From Chitinophaga sp. (GTDB lineage Bacteria; Bacteroidota; Bacteroidia; Chitinophagales; Chitinophagaceae), in contig NZ_JAFAIX010000014.1 of assembly GCF_019236475.1 (NCBI RefSeq), forward strand, positions 186,001 through 250,000: a DNA stretch of 64,000 nt, read 5' to 3'. A model generated the notes under the pieces. That model made no database searches. It worked only from the letters and a program-made list of their open reading frames with translations, and was not told the origin of the DNA. A program made the translations under genes and the position numbers. Numbering within the stretch: position 1 is the stretch's first letter; each line of letters opens with the position of its first letter. This document shows, in pieces, positions 54,034 to 61,607 of this stretch.

Positions 54034-57000
54034 TTAGGAAATCTGTTTAATTTTCTCCTGCTTTTTCATTCTAGCCAGTTGTGATTGATAATATCTGTCT
54101 AAGAAATGATAGATGACCAGTTCATGTTTCCGCTGGCCAGCCAGCAGGAAGCGATTCAAGAACATATGGATATAGCTGGATAACAACTCATATTTTTCCA
54201 TATTTGCCTGCTCCGCAATAGCCGCCTGCATGCGTAACTTACGCTGTTCCATCAACGCCAGTACTTCTTCGGGAAGTTCTCCTGTGAGCATAGTACTTAA
54301 TTCGGCTGACTCCTTCCTGTATTTATCATTTAACAACTGTTGGAGCGATTTGTTGCCATTGAACTCCTTAAAAAATCCTTGTTGCAATTGCTGCATGTAT
54401 TGCGATTTCTCTTCCAGACTAAAGGAGAAGATATCCAATAGCTGGTCTGTGCCTACCACACCCAGTTTCCAGCGATAATCCTCTCCGGCCTCTTCATCCA
54501 ATAGTTGGGTGATGGCCAGTACAAAATCGCTGTCTATATGAAAAATGGATTCGCTGAAATCCATGGTATGCGCGCCATAGCGCTCAATTTCCCGAACATA
54601 GGTATCAGTTTGCACTTTATGGATCAGGGCTGCATTTTCGGCCTCCTGCAATGCGCCGTATAGCCGTTGCAGTACGACCTGCCAAAAGTCGCTCCGAGTG
54701 CTGTTATAAAATCTTATGCGCAGATGATGATCCGGATCTGTATAGCGGATAAAGAACCATTTTTCGATCACTTGCTCTTCCTGTAACCCTGTTACCAATG
54801 GTTGTAAAATCTCTCTCAGCATATCTTCTGCCGTTCTGGAGCCACAGTACATTTTAACGTATAGCCATTCACTACCGGTAAGGAATGAACGTTGTACCAC
54901 AGGATTATTTAGGGAGACAGCCGGTAATCCGATAGCCCCTTCTTCATTAAACAACGGTAGGATGATCTCATTGGTATAATGCCCTCCAGGGCCCGTTACC
55001 CAGCATTGATCGGCTGTTTGCAAGAATTCCTGGAGCGTTACCTGGCTGGATTTATCCATTATTTTACCCAACAAGTGACGGGAAGCAATACAATCCAGAT
55101 CGATGACCAGTTCATTATCCCCTTCTGTTACCAATACAAACCGGGGCAGCTCCCACTCTTTGCAAAATTGTGTTATCTCTTGCATATAACTCCCAGGCTT
55201 ATACGTAGCCTCCTTTTTGCGCCACTTCCACATCCTTTTGCTAAGGATACACTTGCCGAAGGTTACCCTTGGGAGTGCGGACCAGTCGTCCGGGATCAGC
55301 CATTGCCAACCAAAGCCGGGATGATAGTCCTGGTGTTGAAGATCGCAGAGAAATCTATAGATAGGAAGACCGTTTCGGTAGTTATGGGCCGTGCTGAGTC
55401 GGGGGATCACCCATTTATTCAGTCGCTTGGAGCGCAGGCGCACTTTTCCTCCGTGTACGCTCACCAGCAGATCATCCACATGGATTTGATGATCTAAAGG
55501 CGTTTCGCTGGCCGCGAGGTAGACAATCTCATATTTGCGCAGATGTGGGCGCATGAGAATATTGCCTGTTCTGGATTCTGGGAGGTGTGCAATTTCTGCA
55601 AAGATAGCATCCGGTTGTTGGGCCTCCTCTTGTTGGAGGGTGGCGGTAACATGTTGGAGCAGCGCAGGATCACCGTGACAGAAGCGTCCGAGGAGGTTGG
55701 CCGCGGAAGGGCCACTACAACCGCTCATATCAAACTGGTACTCCCCTGCGTCTATGGCGGCGGCATCTTTTGCTAAGAGTTTCCCCATGATGTACATGCT
55801 GCCTGGGTATTTCTTAGTGCCGGTTTCTGTAAGGGTACTAATATCTTCTTCCTTCAGTATGATATGGGTTTCGCCTTTAGCACTGCATTCCTGCAGTCGT
55901 TGGAGCTGGAAGTACAGCATCTTTGACCGTTGTATAGGATCATTGTTTTCAGATCCGGGCAGTACCAGGTCGTCCAGGAGCGGGGTATGATCAGATCCGG
56001 GGCCGCTGTTGCTGCCGTAGCCGATGCCCGCTTCTGTATCGAGGGCGAGTTGCAAGGGGATCTCCTGACCATCGTAGCGGAGCGAGAACGCGTTGATAAA
56101 CTGATCAATATCCGGCGTCATACCGGGTCTGGCGAGTTGTAATAAGGTGGAAGTCTGCGCTGCCAGTTCCGCCGTCACCTGTGTGGAGAGCTGATTGCGG
56201 TGGGTGTGCAGGATGAGATCCGTTTGTAACAGATCTTTATTACTGGTGTTGGGCAGTAGTTCCTTTACAATCTGGCTAATCTGCGTATATGCATGTATGT
56301 TAGGCTGCCGGAGTAGATCCCGGATAACGATCAGTTTGTGGTAGATCTCTGTTGCCTCCGGGATGGTGGAAAGTCGGGTGCAGAGCCGGGTAAAAAATTC
56401 CTGTCCAGTCACGGTGGCTTCCAATTCACTTACCAGTAACTGATTAGCAATGAGTTCTTCCGTAAATTCAGCCGCATCATACCAGGTAATATCATTTTCC
56501 TCGCTGACGATGGACTGCCGTATGGCTTCCAGTGTAGCGCCACTGGAGGCTTTACTGAGAATGGTTTGGAGGTATTCGCTTTTATTAACGGCTGTCAGGA
56601 AGTAATTTCTGTATTTGTTCCGGATGGTGTAGGCCGCAAAACGGAACCTGTTGCCAGAAGCATAGATGGAATTATTGGGATAGAACAGCAACTGCTCCTT
56701 TATTTCCGGGATGGCCGTAATGGAGGCAGCCAGTTCCGCTACATAGTTCATATCCAGGCGGCAATGGCGGAGGTGTTCTTCCGGGGCGCCCAATTCCAGC
56801 GACGTATAGTCTTTCACGTTACCAGTGGCACATCCCGCGAAAAGCCCGTATGGCGTACAACGTGCCACCATACGCAATAGGTATCGGTACAAGGACATCG
56901 TTAGTTTGGCGGTATCTTTTTCGCTGAGGGTATTGCCTTCCATCCAGCGTTTCATTTCCTGGAAAAGTTCCGGGGAGGCGATATAAATAGCATCCTGTAG

Positions 57001-57129
57001 GACGGGATCAGAAAACAGCTCCTTCATAGCAGCAGCAAGGTTTTCCGGTGTAAGGTGGACCAGGCGGTCCAGGTATTCAACAGGCAGTAATGGTGTTCTT
57101 ACTGCGTAAAAATTTTCTGAGCGGGTCAT
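54034..57129 (-). CDS. Full-length class I lanthipeptide dehydratase LanB
   Basis: A 1031-residue LanB from ATG 57129 (an upstream TTG is less likely). It glutamylates Ser/Thr of precursor peptides using glutamyl-tRNA and eliminates glutamate to give Dha/Dhb. Residues 1-720 form the glutamylation domain: FYAVRTPLLPVEYLDRL, SLYRYLLRMVARCTPYGLFAG, TGNILMRPHLRKYEI. Residues 740-1020 form the SpaB_C elimination domain: LTGSEWLYVKMYCGSRTAEDMLREI, WFFIRYTDPDHHLRIRF and HTMDFSESIFHIDSD. Both domains are in one chain, unlike the split LanB of pinensin clusters. Transcribed divergently from three precursor genes; the intergenic region holds an AATCACG/CGTGATT palindrome. Confidence 0.93.
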   Translation of the reverse strand: MTRSENFYAVRTPLLPVEYLDRLVHLTPENLAAAMKELFSDPVLQDAIYIASPELFQEMKRWMEGNTLSEKDTAKLTMSLYRYLLRMVARCTPYGLFAGCATGNVKDYTSLELGAPEEHLRHCRLDMNYVAELAASITAIPEIKEQLLFYPNNSIYASGNRFRFAAYTIRNKYRNYFLTAVNKSEYLQTILSKASSGATLEAIRQSIVSEENDITWYDAAEFTEELIANQLLVSELEATVTGQEFFTRLCTRLSTIPEATEIYHKLIVIRDLLRQPNIHAYTQISQIVKELLPNTSNKDLLQTDLILHTHRNQLSTQVTAELAAQTSTLLQLARPGMTPDIDQFINAFSLRYDGQEIPLQLALDTEAGIGYGSNSGPGSDHTPLLDDLVLPGSENNDPIQRSKMLYFQLQRLQECSAKGETHIILKEEDISTLTETGTKKYPGSMYIMGKLLAKDAAAIDAGEYQFDMSGCSGPSAANLLGRFCHGDPALLQHVTATLQQEEAQQPDAIFAEIAHLPESRTGNILMRPHLRKYEIVYLAASETPLDHQIHVDDLLVSVHGGKVRLRSKRLNKWVIPRLSTAHNYRNGLPIYRFLCDLQHQDYHPGFGWQWLIPDDWSALPRVTFGKCILSKRMWKWRKKEATYKPGSYMQEITQFCKEWELPRFVLVTEGDNELVIDLDCIASRHLLGKIMDKSSQVTLQEFLQTADQCWVTGPGGHYTNEIILPLFNEEGAIGLPAVSLNNPVVQRSFLTGSEWLYVKMYCGSRTAEDMLREILQPLVTGLQEEQVIEKWFFIRYTDPDHHLRIRFYNSTRSDFWQVVLQRLYGALQEAENAALIHKVQTDTYVREIERYGAHTMDFSESIFHIDSDFVLAITQLLDEEAGEDYRWKLGVVGTDQLLDIFSFSLEEKSQYMQQLQQGFFKEFNGNKSLQQLLNDKYRKESAELSTMLTGELPEEVLALMEQRKLRMQAAIAEQANMEKYELLSSYIHMFLNRFLLAGQRKHELVIYHFLDRYYQSQLARMKKQEKIKQIS

Positions 57130-57227
57130 GGTTATTTTTTCAACGTAAGGCAATGAAGGTAAATGTTAATGCCTTGGCGGAACATCCCGTAAAACCGTGA
57201 TATTTCAAGTTTAAACACCTAATTAAA

Positions 57228-57247
57228 AATCACGCTTTTCCGTGATT
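57228..57247. promoter_or_regulatory. Candidate regulator site in lanB/precursor intergenic region
   Basis: Inverted repeat AATCACG (57228-57234) and CGTGATT (57241-57247). Within it TTTTCCGTGAT (57236-57246) is repeated exactly on the minus strand at 60898-60888, upstream of the second precursor set. A related AAAACCGTGAT lies at 57191-57201. The rest of 57130-57367 shows no clear TTTG/TAnnTTTG promoter. Confidence 0.4.
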
Positions 57248-57367
57248 ATCTGCAATGTAGTTTGTTCCTACTTTTATGAAACAGCCTGTAAAAAACCTGT
57301 AAACAAAAATTATTGTCCTCGAAATAAACCGCTTTCACATTTATCACTTAATCTATAAAAATTGGTT

Positions 57368-57523
57368 ATGAGAAAAACAACAGCAAAAAAGTTAAAGCTG
57401 AACAAGATCACAGTTGCTAACCTGGACAACAGTCGCGATGTAAATGCAAAAGCGCCTACTAACATTGGCTGTACCGCATTTGGTAAATGTCCACCACCAA
57501 TTTCAAATAATACTTGTTTCTAA
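57368..57523 (+). CDS. Lanthipeptide precursor A1
   Basis: A 51-residue peptide, too short for most gene callers. Leader MRKTTAKKLKLNKITVANL carries the KKLxLNKITVAxL motif of Bacteroidetes class I lanthipeptide leaders. The core region (about 30-51) has IGCTAFGKCPPPISNNTC with three Cys and Ser/Thr to form up to three rings. It is the first gene on the plus strand after the regulator palindrome, 31 bp before precursor A2. Confidence 0.85.
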   Translation: MRKTTAKKLKLNKITVANLDNSRDVNAKAPTNIGCTAFGKCPPPISNNTCF

Positions 57524-57554
57524 TTCCACATTAACCGTTAAAACACACCTCGTC

Positions 57555-57716
57555 ATGAAAAAAGCTGTAGTTAAAAAATTGAACTTAGGTAAAATTAAAG
57601 TTGCTGACCTGGGCAAAAAAGCCAGTGCTAATATGGCGGAAGGATTTTCTTCCATCAAATGGGCCTGCCCTAGCCAAGGTGCACCTATCTGTAGCGTAGA
57701 TTCCTGCAGACACTAA
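57555..57716 (+). CDS. Lanthipeptide precursor A2
   Basis: A 53-residue precursor. Leader MKKAVVKKLNLGKIKVADL, then a core with SSIKWACPSQ and the ending GAPICSVDSCRH. Three Cys (in CPSQ, ICS and SCR) and five Ser downstream of residue 30. The C-terminus GAPICS(V/I)DSCR is shared with precursor A3, so these two probably form the same terminal ring system, while A1 differs. Confidence 0.87.
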   Translation: MKKAVVKKLNLGKIKVADLGKKASANMAEGFSSIKWACPSQGAPICSVDSCRH

Positions 57717-57752
57717 AACGTTGATTTTTCATTCGCATAAAAATTCCGTTTT

Positions 57753-57944
57753 ATGAAACAGTCAACTCAGAAAAAATTACAACTGGGAAGAATCAAATTA
57801 GCTAGCCTTTCTGCTCAGCCACAGGCAATTGCTAAAGCGATTACTGTTGCAACCTGCACACTCAGATGTGTAGATGGTGGTAACTTTGCTGCCAACACCA
57901 GCATGGGCGCACCTATTTGCAGCATTGATTCCTGCAGATTCTAA
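57753..57944 (+). CDS. Lanthipeptide precursor A3
   Basis: A 63-residue precursor. Leader MKQSTQKKLQLGRIKLASL; core with ATCTLRCVDGGNFAANTS and the ending GAPICSIDSCRF. Four Cys and several Thr/Ser. The terminal block matches A2 while the front ring region is different and has its own Thr-Cys-Thr-Leu-Arg-Cys cluster. It lies 155 bp before lanC, with a hairpin-like ACATGTTTTG/CATGTACG region between. Confidence 0.87.
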   Translation: MKQSTQKKLQLGRIKLASLSAQPQAIAKAITVATCTLRCVDGGNFAANTSMGAPICSIDSCRF

Positions 57945-58099
57945 TCCCTACCCGGTCGCCTGTATGGCTGCCGGCGGATATGCAGTCCCGGCATCTACCA
58001 AAATGGCATATGCCCCCTGTATTCACAATTAATCTATTGGCAAAACATGTACGCATACAGTACATGTTTTGCCTTTTTTAGTCATAAATCAATAAACAT

Positions 58100-59314
58100 A
58101 TGGATGATAAAAAAGTGGCAGCCGCCATACTGGAAGATATCAGCAGAGAACTGACCCAATTCGCCGCCGAGGCAGAATTTCCAAGCTTGCTGGGAGGATA
58201 TTCCGGTACTGCCCTCTTCTTTGCCAATTATTACCAGTTAACCGGAAACGAAGCGTATCTTGATATTACCTATAATACGATACAAAGGAGTCTGGATGCG
58301 ATATCCTCCGTTGCGCTCCCTGGCTCTCACTGCGGTGGACTTTCAGGCGTTGCCTGGCACCTGTTGCACCTCGCCAACACAGGCTACATAGATCCTGCAG
58401 ACCTGGATGAAACCTTTGGGGATATGGATGCCACATTGGCCAAATACATGCAGGATGAGATAGAAAATAATAAAATGGATTTCCTCCATCAGGGATTGGG
58501 GGTAGCCCTTTATTTCTTAGAACGACTCCCCTCCCCAGCCGCCCACCAACAGTTGGAGCACTTAGTGGCAGCTTTGGGTCAACATGCGATTAAACTGCCA
58601 ACTGGTATTGCCTGGAGAGATCAGTTTTCTACGCTCAGCCTGGAGCAAGAGGACCGAACCCTCTTTAACCTGGGACTGGCACATGGTAATCCGGCTATCA
58701 TTTCCATACTGTCACGCATATACGAAAAAGGCATTGCACAGGACATCATTCCTGGCATCATCACCCCTGCTGTAGAATGGCTCTTAGGTACTCGAAAAGC
58801 AGCGCCAGAACCAGGAAGATCCCTGTTTCCTGTAATGGTAGATGATGCGGGTGAGCCAGCCGGAGATATCAATAGTAGACTGGGATGGTGTTATGGAGAT
58901 ATGGGAATTGCGCAAGCCTTACTGGATGCAGGGGAACGCATGCAAAAGCCAGCATGGACGGCCCAAGCTGCTGACATCTTCACCTATATCGCCAATAACC
59001 GAGATATAAAAAACGGCGCCATACATGATGCGTGCATGTGTCATGGAAGTGCCGGGGTGGCGTTAATGATGCAGCAGGCAGGCATCCGGTTACAGGATAA
59101 CAAGTTAAAGGAAAGCGCTGCGAACTGGTATCAGACGGTAACGCAACAGAATACCTGGACAGATGGCGCAGCCGGTTATAAATTCTATCATTATCCGGAT
59201 TTTGTAGCAAGCCATAATATGCTGGAAGGTATCAGTGGGATTGGGCTTTCCCTCATGCACTTCCTCGAACCGGAAATGAATCCTACCTGGGCATCTGCCA
59301 TGTTGATCGGATAA
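58100..59314 (+). CDS. Lanthionine cyclase LanC
   Basis: A 404-residue LanC, the zinc enzyme that adds Cys thiols to Dha/Dhb to form (methyl)lanthionine rings. Zinc ligands are visible: Cys264 in WCYGDMG and Cys314-His315 in CMCHGSAGVA. Other alpha/alpha-barrel marks are LLGGYSGTALFFANYY, SHCGGLSGVAWHL and the final HNMLEGISGIGLSLMHFL. Length fits stand-alone LanC. It follows the three plus-strand precursors, consistent with serving all of them together with LanB on the other strand. Confidence 0.95.
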   Translation: MDDKKVAAAILEDISRELTQFAAEAEFPSLLGGYSGTALFFANYYQLTGNEAYLDITYNTIQRSLDAISSVALPGSHCGGLSGVAWHLLHLANTGYIDPADLDETFGDMDATLAKYMQDEIENNKMDFLHQGLGVALYFLERLPSPAAHQQLEHLVAALGQHAIKLPTGIAWRDQFSTLSLEQEDRTLFNLGLAHGNPAIISILSRIYEKGIAQDIIPGIITPAVEWLLGTRKAAPEPGRSLFPVMVDDAGEPAGDINSRLGWCYGDMGIAQALLDAGERMQKPAWTAQAADIFTYIANNRDIKNGAIHDACMCHGSAGVALMMQQAGIRLQDNKLKESAANWYQTVTQQNTWTDGAAGYKFYHYPDFVASHNMLEGISGIGLSLMHFLEPEMNPTWASAMLIG

Positions 59315-59437
59315 ATTTATCTTGCAACGATTTTTTTTCTATCTTAGAGAATACAGCAAATGAAACCTATTTAAGATAACCCGACTCGGCTATGCCACGA
59401 AAAAAACCGCAAGCCCTCAACGCAAACAAGAAAAACC

Positions 59438-60061
59438 ATGGCCCAACTCTTTTTTGTAGATGATCATCCATTGATCCTTGAAGGATTAAGAGCGCTGTTG
59501 CACCAGGAACCTGGGATGGAAATAAAAGGAGAAGCTAGGACCGGCCGCACCTGCCTGCAGTTTCTGGCCAGCAATCCTGTGGACCTCGTTATGCTTGATA
59601 CTGCCTTACCTGATATGCAGTCCGCAGAATTATGTGCCACTATCAAAAGACAGTATCCATCCACCAGTATCCTCGCACTCAGCTACAGTAAACATGACAG
59701 CAACATTGAACGAATGATGGAGAATCATGCCAGCGGATGCCTGATCAAGAATGCGGATAAACAGGAATTACTGACTGCTATTCACACCATTATGGAAGGA
59801 CGTACCTTTCTCTCCCCCGAACTGGCCGCAGATGCCAGATTTGGGAAATCCAACCTGCATATTACCAAAAGGGAAAAAGAAGTGCTTTCCCTCATCGCAG
59901 ATGGACATACCAATCATGAAATTGCCGTGAAATTATTCATCAGCTCCGATACGGTCGACAGTCACAGGCGCAACCTGATGGGAAAACTGAATGCCCGCAA
60001 TACCGCGATGCTGATCAAGTGCGCATTTGCACACCGATTGCTAACAGATCTCAGTTTCTAA
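59438..60061 (+). CDS. NarL/LuxR-family response regulator in the lanthipeptide locus
   Basis: A 207-residue two-domain regulator. Receiver residues 1-118 with acidic pair VDDHPLIL, phosphoacceptor Asp54 (VMLDTALPDM) and Lys in CLIKNADKQEL. GerE-type HTH at about 140-205: LHITKREKEVLSLIADGHTNHEIAVKLFIS followed by SSDTVDSHRRNLMGKL. No partner kinase lies in the window. It sits between the two precursor sets and is the natural candidate for control of lanBC and the precursors; the shared TTTTCCGTGAT motif is a possible target (inference). Confidence 0.93.
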   Translation: MAQLFFVDDHPLILEGLRALLHQEPGMEIKGEARTGRTCLQFLASNPVDLVMLDTALPDMQSAELCATIKRQYPSTSILALSYSKHDSNIERMMENHASGCLIKNADKQELLTAIHTIMEGRTFLSPELAADARFGKSNLHITKREKEVLSLIADGHTNHEIAVKLFISSDTVDSHRRNLMGKLNARNTAMLIKCAFAHRLLTDLSF

Positions 60062-60065
60062 ATGA

Positions 60066-60108
60066 AACTAAAAAGGCGTCTCCATAAAAATGAGACGCCT
60101 TTTTAGTT
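60066..60108. terminator. Bidirectional terminator between regulator gene and precursor set B
   Basis: AACTAAAAAGGCGTCTC (60066-60082) pairs perfectly with GAGACGCCTTTTTAGTT (60092-60108). It ends the regulator transcript and the minus-strand precursor transcript. Confidence 0.93.
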
Positions 60109-60136
60109 TTGTTACTTGCTGGAATTAGCTGGTGGC

Positions 60137-60298
60137 TTATCCCATTACTGCTGGTGAGCAGTTGAAAGAACAAATTGTCATACATACGCGGCTGCAGCTA
60201 GAATTGCTGAGCATTTGAACGTTGTCGCTTTGTACTTTTGACAATTGCGCAATTTTAATGACACCAAGTTGGATCTTTTTTGAATTTGCAGGTTTCAT
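60137..60298 (-). CDS. Lanthipeptide precursor B3
   Basis: A 53-residue peptide. Leader MKPANSKKIQLGVIKIAQLS carries the same KKIxLGxIKIAxL motif as set A leaders. Core LSNSSCSRVCMTICSFNCSP has four Cys with Ser/Thr in front; it ends PAVMG. It is the most diverged of the three set-B genes and the last before the terminator. It lies 83 bp after precursor B2, with a hairpin between. Confidence 0.85.
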   Translation of the reverse strand: MKPANSKKIQLGVIKIAQLSKVQSDNVQMLSNSSCSRVCMTICSFNCSPAVMG

Positions 60299-60338
60299 CT
60301 TTGGGTGATTTTAGGGTAATAAAAGTTGCTAATAAACA

Positions 60339-60359
60339 AACGCCGCTGGTTGCGGCGTT
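60339..60359 (-). other. Intergenic hairpin between precursors B2 and B3
   Basis: AACGCCGC (60339-60346) pairs with GCGGCGTT (60352-60359). On the minus strand it is followed by TTTGTTT, making it a weak terminator or processing site that would lower read-through to the next precursor. Confidence 0.6.
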
Positions 60360-60381
60360 CGTAATTTTTTTCAACTCGGAA

Positions 60382-60552
60382 TTACAGTGTGCAAACGAAT
60401 ACTCCTGTTGGGCAATTCTGAGAGCAAATTGTTGGACAAATATGGCCGCAGCTAGAGTTGCTTACCATAGCGTTGTTACCGCCTTGTACATTAGACAATT
60501 GTGCAATTTTGATTACACCCAGTTGGATTTTTTTTGAATTTACAGGTTTCAT
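60382..60552 (-). CDS. Lanthipeptide precursor B2
   Basis: A 56-residue peptide. Leader MKPVNSKKIQLGVIKIAQLS, then NVQGGNNAMV, where GG could be a leader-cleavage site. Core SNSSCGHICPTICSQNC plus PTGVFVCTL: five Cys and Ser/Thr residues. It differs from B1 at only a handful of residues, so the two are recent duplicates. ATG 60552 follows the conserved TTATTACCCTAAAATCAC leader sequence found before all three set-B genes. Confidence 0.87.
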   Translation of the reverse strand: MKPVNSKKIQLGVIKIAQLSNVQGGNNAMVSNSSCGHICPTICSQNCPTGVFVCTL

Positions 60553-60590
60553 TTTCGTGTGATTTTAGGGTAATAAAAGTTTTAACATGA

Positions 60591-60611
60591 AGCGCCGCTG
60601 AACGCGGCGTT
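60591..60611 (-). other. Intergenic hairpin between precursors B1 and B2
   Basis: On the minus strand AACGCCGC pairs with GCGGCGCT (one G-U pair) around GTTCA, at the same position relative to the genes as the hairpin between B2 and B3. It duplicates with the gene unit. Confidence 0.55.
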
Positions 60612-60632
60612 TGTTGTTTTTCCTTTCTGGAA

Positions 60633-60803
60633 TTATAGGGTACAAACAATAAATCCAGTTGGGCAATTCTCGGAGCAAATTGTTGGGCATACATGGGCGC
60701 AACTGGAATTACTTACCATTGCGTTGTTACCGCTTTGTACGTTAGACAATTGTGCAATTTTGATTACACCCAGTTGGATTTTTTTTGAATTTACAGGTTT
60801 CAT
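60633..60803 (-). CDS. Lanthipeptide precursor B1
   Basis: A 56-residue peptide, first of set B. Leader MKPVNSKKIQLGVIKIAQLS identical to B2; core SNSSCAHVCPTICSENC plus PTGFIVCTL, five Cys. Changes from B2 are mostly conservative substitutions in core positions (Gly/Ala, Ile/Val, Gln/Glu, Val/Phe, Phe/Ile), the pattern expected for peptide variants made by the same enzymes. Confidence 0.87.
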   Translation of the reverse strand: MKPVNSKKIQLGVIKIAQLSNVQSGNNAMVSNSSCAHVCPTICSENCPTGFIVCTL

Positions 60804-60887
60804 TTTTGTGTGATTTTAGGGTAATAAAAAAATGTCTGTACTCCAAATTACCAAGTATCTTTCATAGTATTATTACCGTTTACAAAA

Positions 60888-60898
60888 ATCACGGAAAA
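60888..60898 (-). promoter_or_regulatory. Second copy of TTTTCCGTGAT, upstream of precursor set B
   Basis: Minus strand TTTTCCGTGAT, identical to 57236-57246 on the plus strand. It lies 85 bp before the start codon of B1; the first copy lies 122 bp before A1. Proposed site for the locus regulator. Confidence 0.4.
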
Positions 60899-60938
60899 AC
60901 GGGAGATGCATATTCACAGCTACTTACAGCGCATCCTC

Positions 60939-61466
60939 CTATGCTAACGTTTTCTTCATCATGATATCTGTCTGTTCCTCCTCGCCAAACATAAAAATAT
61001 GTTTATCGAAGGGCACAAAGCCATTCTTAGTATAAAAATTTACCGCCCGATGATTATCTTCCCATACTCCTAACCAGATATAAGCACGTTGTTGTAATCG
61101 CGCTATTTCCAACGCCTTTTCATATAGCAATTGACCTACTTTCTTACCATGGTATTCGCTCTTCACATAGATACGTTCTATTTCCAGTGCGGTTTCATCC
61201 TGTTTTTCCGTTTGCGCTTTACCGGTATTTAATTTCAGATACCCAACCGGCGTATTTTCTTCCCAGGCAATGAAAAAGAACGAATCAGGATTACGCAGCT
61301 CTGCGCTTATTTTCTCCTCACTGAAACTCTTCTCCAGGTACTTTTGCATATTCTCTTCCGTATTGTGAGGTGCAAACGTTTCGAAAAATGTTTGTTTTCC
61401 TATCTGCTGTAAAGTAGCCAGATCATTTATGGTGGCGCTATTAATGGTTATCTGTTGCATGCTCAT
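60939..61466 (-). CDS. GNAT-family N-acetyltransferase, PaiA-like
   Basis: About 175 residues from ATG 61466 (another ATG is two codons on). Motif A is VKSEYHGKKVGQLLYEKALEIA, preceded by EIERIYV, and motif B is NHRAVNFYTKNGFVPFDKH; the IWLGVWEDN segment is typical of the PaiA/spermidine acetyltransferase-like branch. The natural substrate may be a polyamine. It borders the lanthipeptide set B but has no evident link to it. Confidence 0.85.
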   Translation of the reverse strand: MSMQQITINSATINDLATLQQIGKQTFFETFAPHNTEENMQKYLEKSFSEEKISAELRNPDSFFFIAWEENTPVGYLKLNTGKAQTEKQDETALEIERIYVKSEYHGKKVGQLLYEKALEIARLQQRAYIWLGVWEDNHRAVNFYTKNGFVPFDKHIFMFGEEEQTDIMMKKTLA

Positions 61467-61607
61467 TAGTATTTTTGACTCACCCAAATTTACCCATATA
61501 TTAGATACGATTCGTCAACTGACGCTGGTAGTAATATAGCCCTCCAGGCGACTTATCGTCTTCCTATAAAAATTCCCTATCTTCCACTTCCACATCAAAC
61601 CAATCAT

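Noticed and set aside
57368..57944. Lasso or thiopeptide precursors
   Set aside because: No lasso cyclase, YcaO or pyridine synthase genes nearby, and the leaders match class I lanthipeptide leaders; LanB and LanC are both present.
60280..60537. 85-codon plus-strand frame over the set B precursors
   Set aside because: It lies antisense to precursors B2 and B3, whose leaders and cores are conserved in three copies on the other strand.
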